DNA of 64,000 nucleotides from positions 1 to 64,000 of the forward strand of contig JAIBAJ010000006.1 in the NCBI GenBank assembly GCA_019695265.1, in the 5' to 3' direction. The stretch is from Bacteroidia bacterium (GTDB lineage: Bacteria > Bacteroidota > Bacteroidia > JAIBAJ01). Under the pieces are notes generated by a model that saw only the letters and a list, made by a program, of their open reading frames with translations, did no database searches and had not been told where the DNA came from. The translations under genes and the position numbers were made by a program. Below, in pieces: positions 52,154 to 61,338 of this stretch. Each line of letters begins with the position of its first letter. Position 1 is the stretch's first letter.

Positions 52154-52831
52154 CTAGGAACGTTTGTTTTCCTGTAAAATTGCCTCAGCGGTAACTAAAT
52201 CAATGGGTGTTGTAATTTTGATATTTTCACGTTCACCTGGTATAAAATGGGGTATAAATCCGGCTTTTTCAAAGACCATGGTGTCGTCGGTTATATGTTC
52301 GGAGTAAGCAGTTTTTTGATAGGCTTCCATAAGGAGACTTGTTGAAAACACTTGTGGTGTTTGAACTGCGCGAATTAAGTTTCTGTCAAAAGCTTCCCAA
52401 TGATTATTGTTTGACCACCGAAGAGAGTCGTTGAGAGGAACCAGAGGAATAGCTGACCCCTTATTTTCAGCCTGGGAATAGGCTAGCATGATTAGGTTTT
52501 CACTAGCCATTGGTCTAACCCCATCATGGATAGCTACAACACCGGAAGCCGGAATGGAATTTAATCCGTTTTTTACGCTTTCGTATCGGGTGGACCCTCC
52601 GGGAATGAGTGGTATTTGTTTAAGATGGTCAGGGGCCAGGGAATTCCAGGTTGGGAAGTGAGATGGAGGTATAACCAGTCTGATTTTTTCCGGACTAGAG
52701 AGGCATTGAAGGAAAAGTTCGAGGGTATGTACCAAAATGGGTTTACCTCCGAGGGTGAGGAATTGTTTAGGAAGCTCTGATCCCATCCGTTGACCGGAGC
52801 CTCCTGCCACCACAATGGCCCACCTTTCCAT
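52154..52831 (-). CDS. ispD: 2-C-methyl-D-erythritol 4-phosphate cytidylyltransferase
   Basis: Transfers CMP to MEP in the non-mevalonate isoprenoid pathway. The 225-residue enzyme has the N-terminal nucleotide loop VAGGSGQRMGSELPKQF (5-21), VAIHDGVRPM near 98, RAVQTPQVF near 154, and GERENIKITTPIDL near 203. Its ATG follows the queA stop by one base, so it is translated from the queA-ispD mRNA. No other MEP-pathway genes are in the window. Confidence 0.96.
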   Translation of the reverse strand: MERWAIVVAGGSGQRMGSELPKQFLTLGGKPILVHTLELFLQCLSSPEKIRLVIPPSHFPTWNSLAPDHLKQIPLIPGGSTRYESVKNGLNSIPASGVVAIHDGVRPMASENLIMLAYSQAENKGSAIPLVPLNDSLRWSNNNHWEAFDRNLIRAVQTPQVFSTSLLMEAYQKTAYSEHITDDTMVFEKAGFIPHFIPGERENIKITTPIDLVTAEAILQENKRS

Positions 52832-52832
52832 A

Positions 52833-53882
52833 TTAAAGGATTAACATGGCGTCACCATAAGCAAGGAATTGATAACCTTCCTTAATAGCTTCGCGGTATG
52901 CTTCGAAAGTAAATTCGTAACCGGCAAAGGCGCAAACATTCATCAACAAAGTAGATTGCGGTTGATGAAAATTAGTTATTAAACAATTCGAAACCTGGAA
53001 ATCGTATGGTGGGAAGATAAATTTATTGGTCCAACCATTGAAAGATTTTAAGTGACCGGTTGTAGAAACGCTGGTTTCCAAGGCACGAAGTGTAGCCGTT
53101 CCGATGGAGCAAACTTTTTTGCGTTCGTCTTTGGCTTTATTAATGATGGTAACCATATCATCCGGAATGATTAATTGTTCCGAATCCATTTTGTGTTTGG
53201 TTAAATCTTCTACTTCCACCTGGCGAAAGGTTCCTAATCCCAAGTGCATGGTAATTTCAGGCAGGTGAACCCCTTTGATTTCGAGGCGCTTTAAAAGTTC
53301 ACGGCTAAAGTGCATTCCGGAGGTTGGTGCAGCAACTGCTCCTTCGTGTTTAGCAAAGATGGTTTGAAAGCGAAATTCATCTTCCGGTTCAACCGGACGC
53401 TTGATGTAGCGTGGAAGTGGAGTTTCTCCTAATTTGTAGATACGACGTTTGAATTCATCGTAACCTCCATCGAAAAGAAAGCGAAGTGTTCGGCCCCGAG
53501 AGGTGGTATTATCAATTACCTCAGCCACTAATTCGTCGTTATCGCCAAAGTATAGTTTGTTACCAATTCTAATTTTACGAGCCGGATCTACCAAAACATC
53601 CCAAAGCAAGGTTTCTCTGTTAAGCTCACGTAACAAAAAGACTTCAATTTTTGCCCCTGTTTTTTCTTTGTTACCATACATTCTGGCAGGAAAAACACGG
53701 GTATTGTTCAAAATCATCACATCCCCATCGTCAAAATAGGATAATATATCTTTAAAAACCTTGTGTTCAATGGTTTTTTTCTTGCGATCCAAAACCATCA
53801 AACGGCATTCGTCACGGTTTTCGGCTGGATATTCTGCGATTAATTCTTGTGGAAGTTTGTAGCGAAATTGAGAAAGCTTCAT
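52833..53882 (-). CDS. queA: tRNA preQ1 ribosyltransferase-isomerase
   Basis: Transfers and isomerises the ribosyl group of S-adenosylmethionine onto preQ1 in tRNA, making epoxyqueuosine. The 349-residue length is standard. Seen: [24 protein letters not shown] (8-31 in pieces), [16 protein letters not shown] near 51, and the C-terminal [20 protein letters not shown] good promoter lies upstream and ispD follows by one base. No other queuosine gene is nearby. Confidence 0.97.
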   Translation of the reverse strand: MKLSQFRYKLPQELIAEYPAENRDECRLMVLDRKKKTIEHKVFKDILSYFDDGDVMILNNTRVFPARMYGNKEKTGAKIEVFLLRELNRETLLWDVLVDPARKIRIGNKLYFGDNDELVAEVIDNTTSRGRTLRFLFDGGYDEFKRRIYKLGETPLPRYIKRPVEPEDEFRFQTIFAKHEGAVAAPTSGMHFSRELLKRLEIKGVHLPEITMHLGLGTFRQVEVEDLTKHKMDSEQLIIPDDMVTIINKAKDERKKVCSIGTATLRALETSVSTTGHLKSFNGWTNKFIFPPYDFQVSNCLITNFHQPQSTLLMNVCAFAGYEFTFEAYREAIKEGYQFLAYGDAMLIL

Positions 53883-53953
53883 GCGCTTAGGTGCTAATAA
53901 TGAATGAGTTAAGCTTAATTAGTGAGGAAGTATATTATCCCCAAAAAAGTTTG

Positions 53954-53983
53954 CAAAGATATAATTATTCCAAAAGCAAACAA
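53954..53983 (-). promoter_or_regulatory. Promoter of queA-ispD
   Basis: Minus strand: TTG (53981-53983), 19-base spacer, TATCTTTG (53954-53961). Both boxes and spacing fit the consensus. The leader to queA is about 65 bases. Confidence 0.65.
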
Positions 53984-54018
53984 GGTCAATTTTTATGACC
54001 GGCTAAGAATATTTTAAT

Positions 54019-54807
54019 TTATTCCGATTTTGTGGTAGAAACCGGGTTTAATCGAGGGTCAATCAGGTTGTACCAAATTACCGACCAAATGATATAGAAT
54101 ACAATAATTATTGGAGTAGCATTAAAGTGGAAAATGGCAACCATGATTGCTGCTACGGCAAGAAATACATACCTGTTTAAATTGGTTCTCCAGCCGAAAT
54201 CCTTAAATTTTAAAGAAAATAATCGAATTTCACTAACCAGTAAAATGCTCATAACCAAGCTTAATCCGCATAAAAAGGCCGGGTGGTAGATAATATCTAC
54301 GTAGATTAATTTTTCTGAGAATTTAATTAATGTTGGTAAGTGGAAATGTAAAAGTAGTGGAAACGAACAAACTAATAATGCATTTGCCGGTGTAGGTACA
54401 CCGATAAAATCTAGCGCTTGTCTGGGATCTATATTGAATTTTGCCAATCGTAATGCTGAAAATGCAGCAATAATGAAAGGGAAATACTTCATGAAAGGAA
54501 ATTGGGTAAAGACGTAATAGCTTGACCAATTAAAATTCATGCTTTGTTGAAGCAGGTGATAAACAATAACGCTGGGAGTAACACCAAAGGAAACCACATC
54601 GGCCAAGGAGTCGAGTTCTTTACCTATTGGACTGGAGGCATTGAGTAAACGTGCGGCAAATCCGTCGAAGAAGTCGATAATTGCTGCTACATAAACATAG
54701 ATAGCAGCGTCGGCTAATTGTCCGTCAAAAGCCTTTACAATAGCCATGCATCCACACAGCAAGTTGCAACAGGTTAAAATATTGGGTATGTGATTGCGAA
54801 TTCCCAA
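54019..54807 (-). CDS. pssA: CDP-diacylglycerol--serine O-phosphatidyltransferase
   Basis: Makes phosphatidylserine from CDP-diacylglycerol and serine, the precursor of phosphatidylethanolamine, at the inner membrane. The 262-residue protein has the CDP-alcohol phosphotransferase motif DGFAARLLNASSPIGKELD-SLAD (about 47-69) with all conserved D, G, A and R residues, and about seven hydrophobic segments. It starts with TTG 54805-54807, 8 bases after its -7 box. Phosphatidylserine decarboxylase is not adjacent. Confidence 0.95.
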   Translation of the reverse strand: MGIRNHIPNILTCCNLLCGCMAIVKAFDGQLADAAIYVYVAAIIDFFDGFAARLLNASSPIGKELDSLADVVSFGVTPSVIVYHLLQQSMNFNWSSYYVFTQFPFMKYFPFIIAAFSALRLAKFNIDPRQALDFIGVPTPANALLVCSFPLLLHFHLPTLIKFSEKLIYVDIIYHPAFLCGLSLVMSILLVSEIRLFSLKFKDFGWRTNLNRYVFLAVAAIMVAIFHFNATPIIIVFYIIWSVIWYNLIDPRLNPVSTTKSE

Positions 54808-54815
54808 AGCGGGGG

Positions 54816-54849
54816 CGAAGATACATATTTGAACCGGTTAAAGGTCAAA
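54816..54849 (-). promoter_or_regulatory. Promoter of pssA
   Basis: Minus strand: TTTG (54846-54849), 22-base spacer, TATCTTCG (54816-54823, one mismatch to TAnnTTTG). The start codon follows 8 bases later, so the leader is very short. Confidence 0.55.
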
Positions 54850-55013
54850 AGGTTTCTTAAAACTATACTTTGCTTTGTTTTACGCCTGCAGGAAATACCC
54901 TGAAGCAGTTGATTGGTGCAACTATTGGAAGTTTGTGGGTAGTTTAACCTAATATGAAATCATCAGGCGCTTCTTACTGAAAGGACAGAGTGCGTTTTTT
55001 GGGTTTTGCACCT

Positions 55014-55148
55014 CGGGTAGGGATAGAAGTGGAAAGCCCACAGACGACCGCGGCGATAGCCAAGGGCGGCGAGGACTTGTAACGGATAGCCCGGACCTGA
55101 GCCCACGTAAGGTTGGTTAAAATGAAAAAGGTATGCGAAGGTACCCGC
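55014..55148 (-). repeat. Type B interspersed structured repeat, copy B2
   Basis: 135-bp copy, sense taken as minus. It starts GCGGGTACCTTCGC and ends CTACCCGAGGTGCAAAACCC, the last part nearly the same as the type A 3' end. Outer stem CGGGTA/TACCCG is 6 bp; middle AAGTCC/GGGCTT; apical GGC-TATC-GCC with C-G and G-C pairs outside. It lies between pssA and the 431-residue protein gene; the rest of that 387-base gap holds only the pssA promoter. Confidence 0.88.
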
Positions 55149-55194
55149 CTAAAAATTGTCTTAAAAAGGAAATTATTCCTTGAAAACACTGGTT

Positions 55195-56490
55195 TTAAAG
55201 TAATCGGAATGTGATTTTGATACCAACTATGGTCACGTAAATAAAGCCTGAAATGGCTAATAGCATGAGAATGAGGTACAGATAATTGAATTTTTCGAGC
55301 TTGCCTGTTGATTTGTGAACTGCAATTACACCTTTGGTACCCAATGAGTTGAAGTATGCGATTAACAACATAAATAAACCGGATGAAAGGGTGAAAACGT
55401 TTTGAAAGATGTTAAATTCTCTGTTTACCAGGAAGACGATGAAGGTGCCGATAAGCATGGGGCCCAATGCCAATTGGTTAATAGAACGGGCCTTTTCATC
55501 GTTGTTGGATACCTGTAATCTGGAACCGGCCATTTTAAGGATAGGTTCAGTGAAAATAAATCCGGTTAAAAATAGCAAGGCCGCTGCAAGGAAAGCCATG
55601 ATGAATTTATTGGCAGTACCGATATAAAACCATGCAGCAACAATTCCTAATCCTTGCCAGGTGCCTAAACCACTGATACTCGTGATGGGGATAAAAATTA
55701 CTTTGGAATAGAAAATGATTAGAGAATTGCAAGCTACCCAAAGCAGGAAAAGGCGAAAATCTTTTCGAATACCTTGTAAAATTTGAAAGAATAGGAAGGC
55801 GAAAATTCCGACAAACAAGCAGAAAATAGGACCGGCGGAATAAGTTCTGGTAACGGACCAAAGGTTCCATATGCCGGGCTCGTAGTAATTGGCATATTTA
55901 ATGGCGTAGAGAAAAACAGTGGGCTTTAAGTTGTAGTGTGTTGCAATTAATCCTGTTAATATTTCTTGAGCAAAGAAAAGTAACAGGTAAGAAGTAACCA
56001 TCATCATGGTTGAATTAACCATGGGCAAAAGGTCGAATTTCCACAGGTCGCGTCGAAAACGAAGCGTTTTAACACCTTCAATGAATTCTTTGACCCTTTC
56101 TTTAAATGGGGTTTTTTCAACCTTGAATTTTTTATCGAGTTGGTTTTCTTCGGAGTAAAATTCAACTTGTTTTTGGAACCATTTAGAAAGGTTGAATCGT
56201 TTTTTAGGTTGATTGAGATCGGTTTTTCCAAAGGAATCTTCCCAATAGCGTTTTAATCTTTCCCTAAAGCTAATTTTGGTTTTCCTTTTTTTGGTAAGAT
56301 TAGCTTTGAAGTCATCTTTGCTTTTAACATCTTCCAACATTTCATTCAAGAAGCCGGATATGCCTTTGGATTTGCGCCGACGCTTGGGTTGTCCTTCAAA
56401 TTTCTTTTCAGGAAATTGTGATTCCCAAAGGTCTACCCAAAAGTCTTTGAATTTTTCCCAACGTGTTCTCCGTCTTCTCTTTTCGGTCAT
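55195..56490 (-). CDS. Membrane protein with basic repeated N-terminal region
   Basis: I do not recognise this 431-residue protein. Residues 1-150 are highly basic and contain a repeated module: WEKFKDFWVDLWESQF (11-26), ERLKRYWEDSFGK (76-88), each followed by a QPKRR/QPKKR stretch and an aromatic helix, and a third, shorter ERVKEFIEG. Residues 160-431 hold seven or so hydrophobic segments, with loops such as KYANYYEPGIWNLWSV. The ATG overlaps the stop of the glucosaminidase gene by 4 bases, so the pair is coupled. A role at the inner membrane with cell-wall hydrolysis is inference. Confidence 0.8.
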   Translation of the reverse strand: MTEKRRRRTRWEKFKDFWVDLWESQFPEKKFEGQPKRRRKSKGISGFLNEMLEDVKSKDDFKANLTKKRKTKISFRERLKRYWEDSFGKTDLNQPKKRFNLSKWFQKQVEFYSEENQLDKKFKVEKTPFKERVKEFIEGVKTLRFRRDLWKFDLLPMVNSTMMMVTSYLLLFFAQEILTGLIATHYNLKPTVFLYAIKYANYYEPGIWNLWSVTRTYSAGPIFCLFVGIFAFLFFQILQGIRKDFRLFLLWVACNSLIIFYSKVIFIPITSISGLGTWQGLGIVAAWFYIGTANKFIMAFLAAALLFLTGFIFTEPILKMAGSRLQVSNNDEKARSINQLALGPMLIGTFIVFLVNREFNIFQNVFTLSSGLFMLLIAYFNSLGTKGVIAVHKSTGKLEKFNYLYLILMLLAISGFIYVTIVGIKITFRLL

Positions 56491-57428
56491 GGCTTACAGG
56501 CTTTCTTTTTTAACTTAATTTTTTGTCCGGCTTGTAGCGGTTGTCGGGTATCCAATTGATTCCATTTAAGTAGAAATTTAGTCTTAATTCCATAGTGTTG
56601 AGCGATATCCCAAATGGTTTCTCCGCTGAGTACAGAATGGCATCCAACATTGGATTTTCTACGTTTAGGTTGTAAATATATAATTTCTCCTTCAATTGGT
56701 TTTTTCTCTTTGGGAAATTCGTTATAACGAGGTATTTCCCAGTTTCCCATTCCGAATTCTTGAGTTATGGCTTCGTAGGTATCACCGCTTTTTACTTTTA
56801 TTGCTTTGATATTGTTGATAATATAAACTTGTCGGGAAGCAATTGATGCTTTTTCATTTTTAGTCTTGGCAGGTGTGTCGGATAATATTGGAGTTTGGTC
56901 TGGGGTATTGGGTATTTGGTCTAAAAGGTCCAATTCGTGCAAGGACCATTGTTCAATAATACGGATGAGTAATTCGGGGTATTTGGGGTTGGTGGCATAA
57001 CCTGCGTCTTTGAGTCCCTTAGCCCAAGCTTTGTAGTTTTTTCGATCGAGTTTAAACAGGCTGGCATATCTTTCTCTTGTTTTTAGAAATTGGGAATGGT
57101 CTTCGTAACTTTCTTCAGCTTGTTTATATTTTCTAAAGCATTCATTTTTAGCATCATCATCTTGGTGATAGGTTGGTCCCTCCCATTCACCATGGCATTT
57201 GATACCGAAATGATTTTTTGCTTCACGTGCTAATTTGCTATTTCCATTGCCTGATTCCAACATTCCCTGGGCGAGTGTTATGCTTGCCGGAATTCCATAT
57301 TGGAGCATTTCCCGAACGGCAATAGATTTATAGGTATTAATATATTCCTGTTCTGTAATTGTTTGTTGGGAAAAGGCAGTTACACCAATGCAATGGAGTA
57401 GAATAAAAAGGAAGAACCGATTAACCAT
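56487..57428 (-). CDS. Glucosaminidase with LysM domains
   Basis: A 313-residue exported peptidoglycan hydrolase. Signal peptide (RFFLFILLHCIGVTAFS); mannosyl-glycoprotein endo-beta-N-acetylglucosaminidase-like domain (about 28-165, with GIPASITLAQGMLESGNGNSKLA, in which E is the probable catalytic acid, and AKGLKDAGYATNPKYPELL); then two LysM repeats (about 213-258 and 268-311, SGETIWDIAQHYGIKTKFLLKWN). FlgJ/LytG-like enzymes of this layout cut glycan strands. First gene of a two-gene unit with the basic membrane protein. Confidence 0.92.
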   Translation of the reverse strand: MVNRFFLFILLHCIGVTAFSQQTITEQEYINTYKSIAVREMLQYGIPASITLAQGMLESGNGNSKLAREAKNHFGIKCHGEWEGPTYHQDDDAKNECFRKYKQAEESYEDHSQFLKTRERYASLFKLDRKNYKAWAKGLKDAGYATNPKYPELLIRIIEQWSLHELDLLDQIPNTPDQTPILSDTPAKTKNEKASIASRQVYIINNIKAIKVKSGDTYEAITQEFGMGNWEIPRYNEFPKEKKPIEGEIIYLQPKRRKSNVGCHSVLSGETIWDIAQHYGIKTKFLLKWNQLDTRQPLQAGQKIKLKKKACKP

Positions 57429-57644
57429 CTTGCTAAGAAAGAAAGGAAGTATATAGGCTTTGGGTAAAATGTTTTCAATTTTCCAACAAGAGTTTGTTTA
57501 CCGAATTGGATGATGATGTATGTGCAATTGAAGGTTCAAGTTGTTTTTGGAATGTATGACTTTTCAGAAAATGAATAGCTTTTCAAATTTGTTTCTGCCG
57601 GTTTCTTAGGTTTAAGAATCTATTTATTTTAAAATACTTGGTAT

Positions 57645-57798
57645 GCGGGCCCCCTCCGCCCACCTTTTTTAGTGCAAAATCCAAAAGAGCCGGCATAGGC
57701 GTTCGGGTCACGCTTTCGGCTGTAGTCCTCGTCCCCCTAGGCTAGCGCCGTCGGGGTCCTGTGGGCTACTTGCCTCTATCGTTGCCCGAGTCGAAACC
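57645..57798 (+). repeat. Type A interspersed structured repeat, copy A6
   Basis: 154-bp plus-strand copy. The apical hairpin is the best paired of all: CCCC-CTA-GGC-TAGC-GCC-GTC-GGGG. Outer CGGGC/GCCCG is kept, but the 3' end differs (GAGTCGAAACC in place of GAGGTGCAAGCC). TACTTG, like a partial -7 box, lies at 57635-57640. The rest of the 546-base gap between icd and the glucosaminidase gene holds the icd terminator and nothing else I can see. Confidence 0.92.
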
Positions 57799-57919
57799 TC
57801 AACCTTTGATAGGTTTACCCATGTTTTGGGTGAAATAGTCCCAATCCTGTTTTGAAAATTACCGTGATAAACGCCGGAGCAAAAACTGTTTTGGCAAAAT
57901 TGGGTTAAAAGAAAGGGTT

Positions 57920-57958
57920 GGGAAAAAAAAAGGCCGATTGATTCCTCAATCGGCCTTT
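57920..57958 (-). terminator. Rho-independent terminator after icd
   Basis: Minus strand AAAGGCCGATTGA and TCAATCGGCCTTT form a perfect 13-bp stem with a 4-base loop, followed by a run of nine T residues. It lies 16 bases after the icd stop. Confidence 0.95.
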
Positions 57959-57974
57959 AGCAAGAAGTTATGAA

Positions 57975-59240
57975 TTACATGTTGGCTATAATTTCATCGC
58001 CAAATTCAGAGCATTTCAACAAGGTTGCTCCTTCCATTAGGCGGTGGAAGTCATAAGTAACACGTTTTTTAGCAATGCTACGTTCGATTCCTTGGTAAAT
58101 TAATTGGGAAGCTTCAACCCATCCGAGATGTTCAAACATCATGGCACCTGAAAGGATAACAGAACTTGGATTTACTTTGTCTTGTCCTGCATATTTTGGA
58201 GCAGTACCGTGGGTAGCTTCAAAGATAGCGTGACCGGTTACATAGTTAATGTTAGCACCGGGAGCGATACCGATACCTCCAACCGAAGCGGCTAGTGCAT
58301 CAGATACATAGTCACCATTCAGGTTAAGGGTTGCAATAACGCTGTATTCTTGAGGTCGAAGTTGGATTTGTTGAAGGAAGGCATCTGCAATGCTGTCTTT
58401 CACTAGGATTTTTCCGGCAGCCAAAGCTTCTTTTTGCGCTTGAGCAGCTGCATCGCTGCCTTGTTCTGCTTCGATACGGTCGTATTGTGCCCAGGTGAAA
58501 ACTTGGTCACCAAATTCTCTTTCAGCAAGTTCATAGCCCCATTTTTTGAAACCACCTTCGGTATATTTCATGATATTTCCTTTGTGAACGATGGTTACGC
58601 TTGGTTTTTTATGCATGATAGCGTATTCAATGGAGGCGCGTATAAGGCGTTCAGAACCTTCAATTGAAACCGGTTTGATACCGATAGAAGAAGTTTCAGG
58701 GAAGCGGATTTTTTTCACTCCCATTTCGTTTTGAAGGAAGTCCATTACTTTTTTCACCTCCGGAGTTCCGGCCATCCATTCGATTCCGGCATAGATATCT
58801 TCGGTGTTTTCACGGAAAATAACCATATCAACATGTTCTGGGTGTTTCATTGGAGAAGGAACACCTTCGAACCATCTAACCGGACGAAGGCAAGTATATA
58901 AATCCAATTCCTGGCGCAAAGCAACGTTCAATGAACGAATTCCGCCACCAACCGGAGTTGTTAACGGACCTTTTATTCCAATCAGGTATTCACGAATAAC
59001 ATCCAGGGTTTCAGCAGGTAACCATTGTCCGGTCAGGTTAAATGCTTTTTCACCGGCATAAACTTCTTTCCAAACAATTTTCTTAGAACCGCCATAAGCT
59101 TTTTCAACAGCAGCGTCTAGAACGCGAACAGAAGCATTCCAAATATCTGTTCCGGTTCCATCTCCTTCAATAAAAGGGATAATTGGGTCATTAGGGGTGA
59201 CAATTTTTCCGTCTTTAACGGTAATTTTCGATCCGTTCAT
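57975..59240 (-). CDS. icd: NADP-dependent isocitrate dehydrogenase
   Basis: Oxidatively decarboxylates isocitrate to 2-oxoglutarate in the TCA cycle. The 421-residue dimeric enzyme is close to the E. coli type. Seen: [14 protein letters not shown] (22-35), substrate-binding [25 protein letters not shown] in pieces (about 100-125), EDIYAGIEW, the catalytic Y in the region after it, [14 protein letters not shown] (about 219), and the NADP-binding [20 protein letters not shown] (about 344). It is monocistronic with a good promoter and terminator. Confidence 0.97.
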   Translation of the reverse strand: MNGSKITVKDGKIVTPNDPIIPFIEGDGTGTDIWNASVRVLDAAVEKAYGGSKKIVWKEVYAGEKAFNLTGQWLPAETLDVIREYLIGIKGPLTTPVGGGIRSLNVALRQELDLYTCLRPVRWFEGVPSPMKHPEHVDMVIFRENTEDIYAGIEWMAGTPEVKKVMDFLQNEMGVKKIRFPETSSIGIKPVSIEGSERLIRASIEYAIMHKKPSVTIVHKGNIMKYTEGGFKKWGYELAEREFGDQVFTWAQYDRIEAEQGSDAAAQAQKEALAAGKILVKDSIADAFLQQIQLRPQEYSVIATLNLNGDYVSDALAASVGGIGIAPGANINYVTGHAIFEATHGTAPKYAGQDKVNPSSVILSGAMMFEHLGWVEASQLIYQGIERSIAKKRVTYDFHRLMEGATLLKCSEFGDEIIANM

Positions 59241-59272
59241 TTCAATAATTTTCTAAAAAGTTAAACAGGGGG

Positions 59273-59302
59273 CGAAAGTAAGATTCCTATGCGGATGGAC
59301 AA
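59273..59302 (-). promoter_or_regulatory. Promoter of icd
   Basis: Minus strand: TTG (59300-59302), 19-base spacer, TACTTTCG (59273-59280, one mismatch to TAnnTTTG). The leader to the icd ATG is about 25-28 bases. Confidence 0.6.
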
Positions 59303-59381
59303 GAAAAAATCGAAAAATTACCTAAAAATGATCAAATCTTAACAAAAGAAAGGGATTAACAATTAGAAGGATAAATCAGTT

Positions 59382-61202
59382 TTAGGAAAATCTTTTTTCA
59401 ATATCTTCCATTCCCAATTTAAAATAGGTAGGTTTGCCTGTAGGGCTAATGGAAGAGTTTTCGCAGGCGAACAATTCATTGACCAGACTTTCCATTTCTT
59501 CTTGGTTTAAGCTTTGTCCTCGTTTTATGGAAGTTTTTCTAGCCAATGCTTTGGCAAGCGGTGAATTTCGGTCGTTTAAGCTGTGGCTATTGGCAAATTC
59601 CTGAATGAGGCTATCCATCAGGTCTTTTAAGTTGGTTTCCTGCATGTAAGGAGCAACGCCGTGTATAACAAAGGAGTTGGATCCAAACGGGTGTATATCA
59701 ATTCCCAGGGAATGCAAAGGTTCGAGCATTTCGGTTAGTAGGGAACATTCATAAGCATTGTATTCCAAATTGACCGGAAAAAGCAATTGCTGACTAACTC
59801 CGGTATGGTTTTTAAGCATGGAGGCATAGCGTTCGAATTGAATGCGTTCATGAGCCCCTTGCTGATCAATTACCAAAATTCCACCTTTCATGGAAGTCAG
59901 GATGAATGAATTTTGAACTTGGTAAAAGGAGTGGGAAATTTCCTGAGGCTTTTCGGAACCAAGCTGTTCAGTTTTTTCATGGGGATGTTCCTGGTCTTTT
60001 TTCTCGAAGCCTTCGTAGAGTTTTTCCCAAGCCCAATTGTTTTTACTAGGTAAATTCAATTCACCTTGTTTGGGTCTATTATCGGTGGAAGGCCATTTCG
60101 GTTGAAAAGGGTTAAACGTTGGATCTACCTTGATCGTAGGAGGAATGATGGGGCGATCAGGATGTAAGGGAGGCTGGAAACTTGCCTCTTGTTCAAAATC
60201 CAAGGTAGGCGAAATGTTGTAACGGCCGAGTGAGCGTTGCACAGATGATTTCAGGATGGCGTAAATTGCTTTTTCGTCTTCAAATTTTATTTCTGTTTTG
60301 GTTGGATGAATATTGATATCCACCTTTTGCGGGTCAATTTCCAGGAAGATAAAATAGGTAGGAAAGCAATCTTGAGGCAATAAATCTTTGTAAGCTGTTT
60401 GAACGGCATGGTGCAGGTAGCTGCTTTTGATAAAGCGATTGTTGACAAAAAAGTACTGTTCACCCCTGGTTTTGCGGGCATATTCGGGTTTGCAAATAAA
60501 TCCTGAAACCTGAATAATGGTGGTTTCTTCATCTACCGGAACCAGTCGTTCGTTATAATCGTTACCGAACAAGGCCATAATTCGTTGACGAATAGCAGAA
60601 GATTTCAGGTTGTAAACCTCGCTATCATTGTGGTAAAGCGAAAACTTAATGGAAGGAAATGCAAGGGTAACCCGGTAGAATTCTTCTAAGATATGTCTGA
60701 ATTCCACCGCATTGGATTTCAAGAAGTTTCGGCGAACGGGAACATTATAGAACAGGTTTTTCATTGAAATGGAAGTTCCTGCCGGACATTGAATATGTTC
60801 TTGGCTTTTGGCTTCGGAACCTTCGATGATAATTTGTGTACCTAAATCATCTTCGGCTCTTCGTGTTTTCATTTCTACCTGCGAAATAGCGGCAATAGAA
60901 GCCAGAGCCTCGCCCCGAAATCCCATGGTTCGGATACAAAACAGGTCGTCTGAATTTTTGATTTTGGAAGTGGCATGTCGTTCCCAGGAAAGCCGGGCAT
61001 CGGTATTCGACATCCCTTTGCCATTATCGATAACTTGAATTAAGGTACGTCCTGCATCCTTAACAATCAGTTTAATGTCTGTGGCTCCGGCATCAATGGA
61101 ATTTTCAAGCAATTCCTTAACAGCTGAAGCAGGTCTTTGAACCACTTCACCAGCCGCAATCTGATTGGCTACATTGTCCGGAAGTAACTTGATGATATCC
61201 AC
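59382..61202 (-). CDS. mutL: DNA mismatch repair protein MutL
   Basis: A 606-residue GHKL ATPase that links MutS mismatch recognition to downstream excision. Seen: KELLENSIDAGATDI (N-box, about 28-42), VIDNGKGMS, ATSKI, and GFRGEALASIAAIS (about 94-107). The C-terminal dimerisation domain (about 415-606) has LVIDQQGAHERIQFE and ends ACENSSISPTGKPTYFKLG, where MutL endonucleases carry CPHGRP; no DQHA(X)2E(X)4E motif of active endonucleases appears intact except the DQQGAHERIQFE form, so I cannot decide on nuclease activity. GTG start. Confidence 0.96.
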   Translation of the reverse strand: MDIIKLLPDNVANQIAAGEVVQRPASAVKELLENSIDAGATDIKLIVKDAGRTLIQVIDNGKGMSNTDARLSWERHATSKIKNSDDLFCIRTMGFRGEALASIAAISQVEMKTRRAEDDLGTQIIIEGSEAKSQEHIQCPAGTSISMKNLFYNVPVRRNFLKSNAVEFRHILEEFYRVTLAFPSIKFSLYHNDSEVYNLKSSAIRQRIMALFGNDYNERLVPVDEETTIIQVSGFICKPEYARKTRGEQYFFVNNRFIKSSYLHHAVQTAYKDLLPQDCFPTYFIFLEIDPQKVDINIHPTKTEIKFEDEKAIYAILKSSVQRSLGRYNISPTLDFEQEASFQPPLHPDRPIIPPTIKVDPTFNPFQPKWPSTDNRPKQGELNLPSKNNWAWEKLYEGFEKKDQEHPHEKTEQLGSEKPQEISHSFYQVQNSFILTSMKGGILVIDQQGAHERIQFERYASMLKNHTGVSQQLLFPVNLEYNAYECSLLTEMLEPLHSLGIDIHPFGSNSFVIHGVAPYMQETNLKDLMDSLIQEFANSHSLNDRNSPLAKALARKTSIKRGQSLNQEEMESLVNELFACENSSISPTGKPTYFKLGMEDIEKRFS

Positions 61203-61281
61203 TTTTCTCTTTTCGGACGGCGAAGGTCTTAAAATTCAATTGAAATTTTTGTGCTTTTTTAGTATATTTTTTCACAAGTAC

Positions 61282-61315
61282 TTGATACCCCCATTCCGAA
61301 CTTATACTATTTTTG
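61282..61315 (+). promoter_or_regulatory. Promoter of the 61339 gene
   Basis: TTG at 61282-61284, 23-base spacer, TATTTTTG at 61308-61315. The leader of about 20 bases contains AAAAGGA, a possible ribosome-binding site, before ATG 61339. Confidence 0.6.
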
Positions 61316-61338
61316 TAAAACATCTAAAAGGACATTAT

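Noticed and set aside
5751-57798. Type A repeats as insertion sequences
   Set aside because: No transposase, no terminal inverted repeats and no target-site duplication visible at the ends of any of the six copies.
61165-61338. Extended N-terminus of the T9SS protein overlapping mutL
   Set aside because: A clear signal peptide and ribosome-binding site support ATG 61339, and the longer form would overlap mutL by 38 bases on the other strand.
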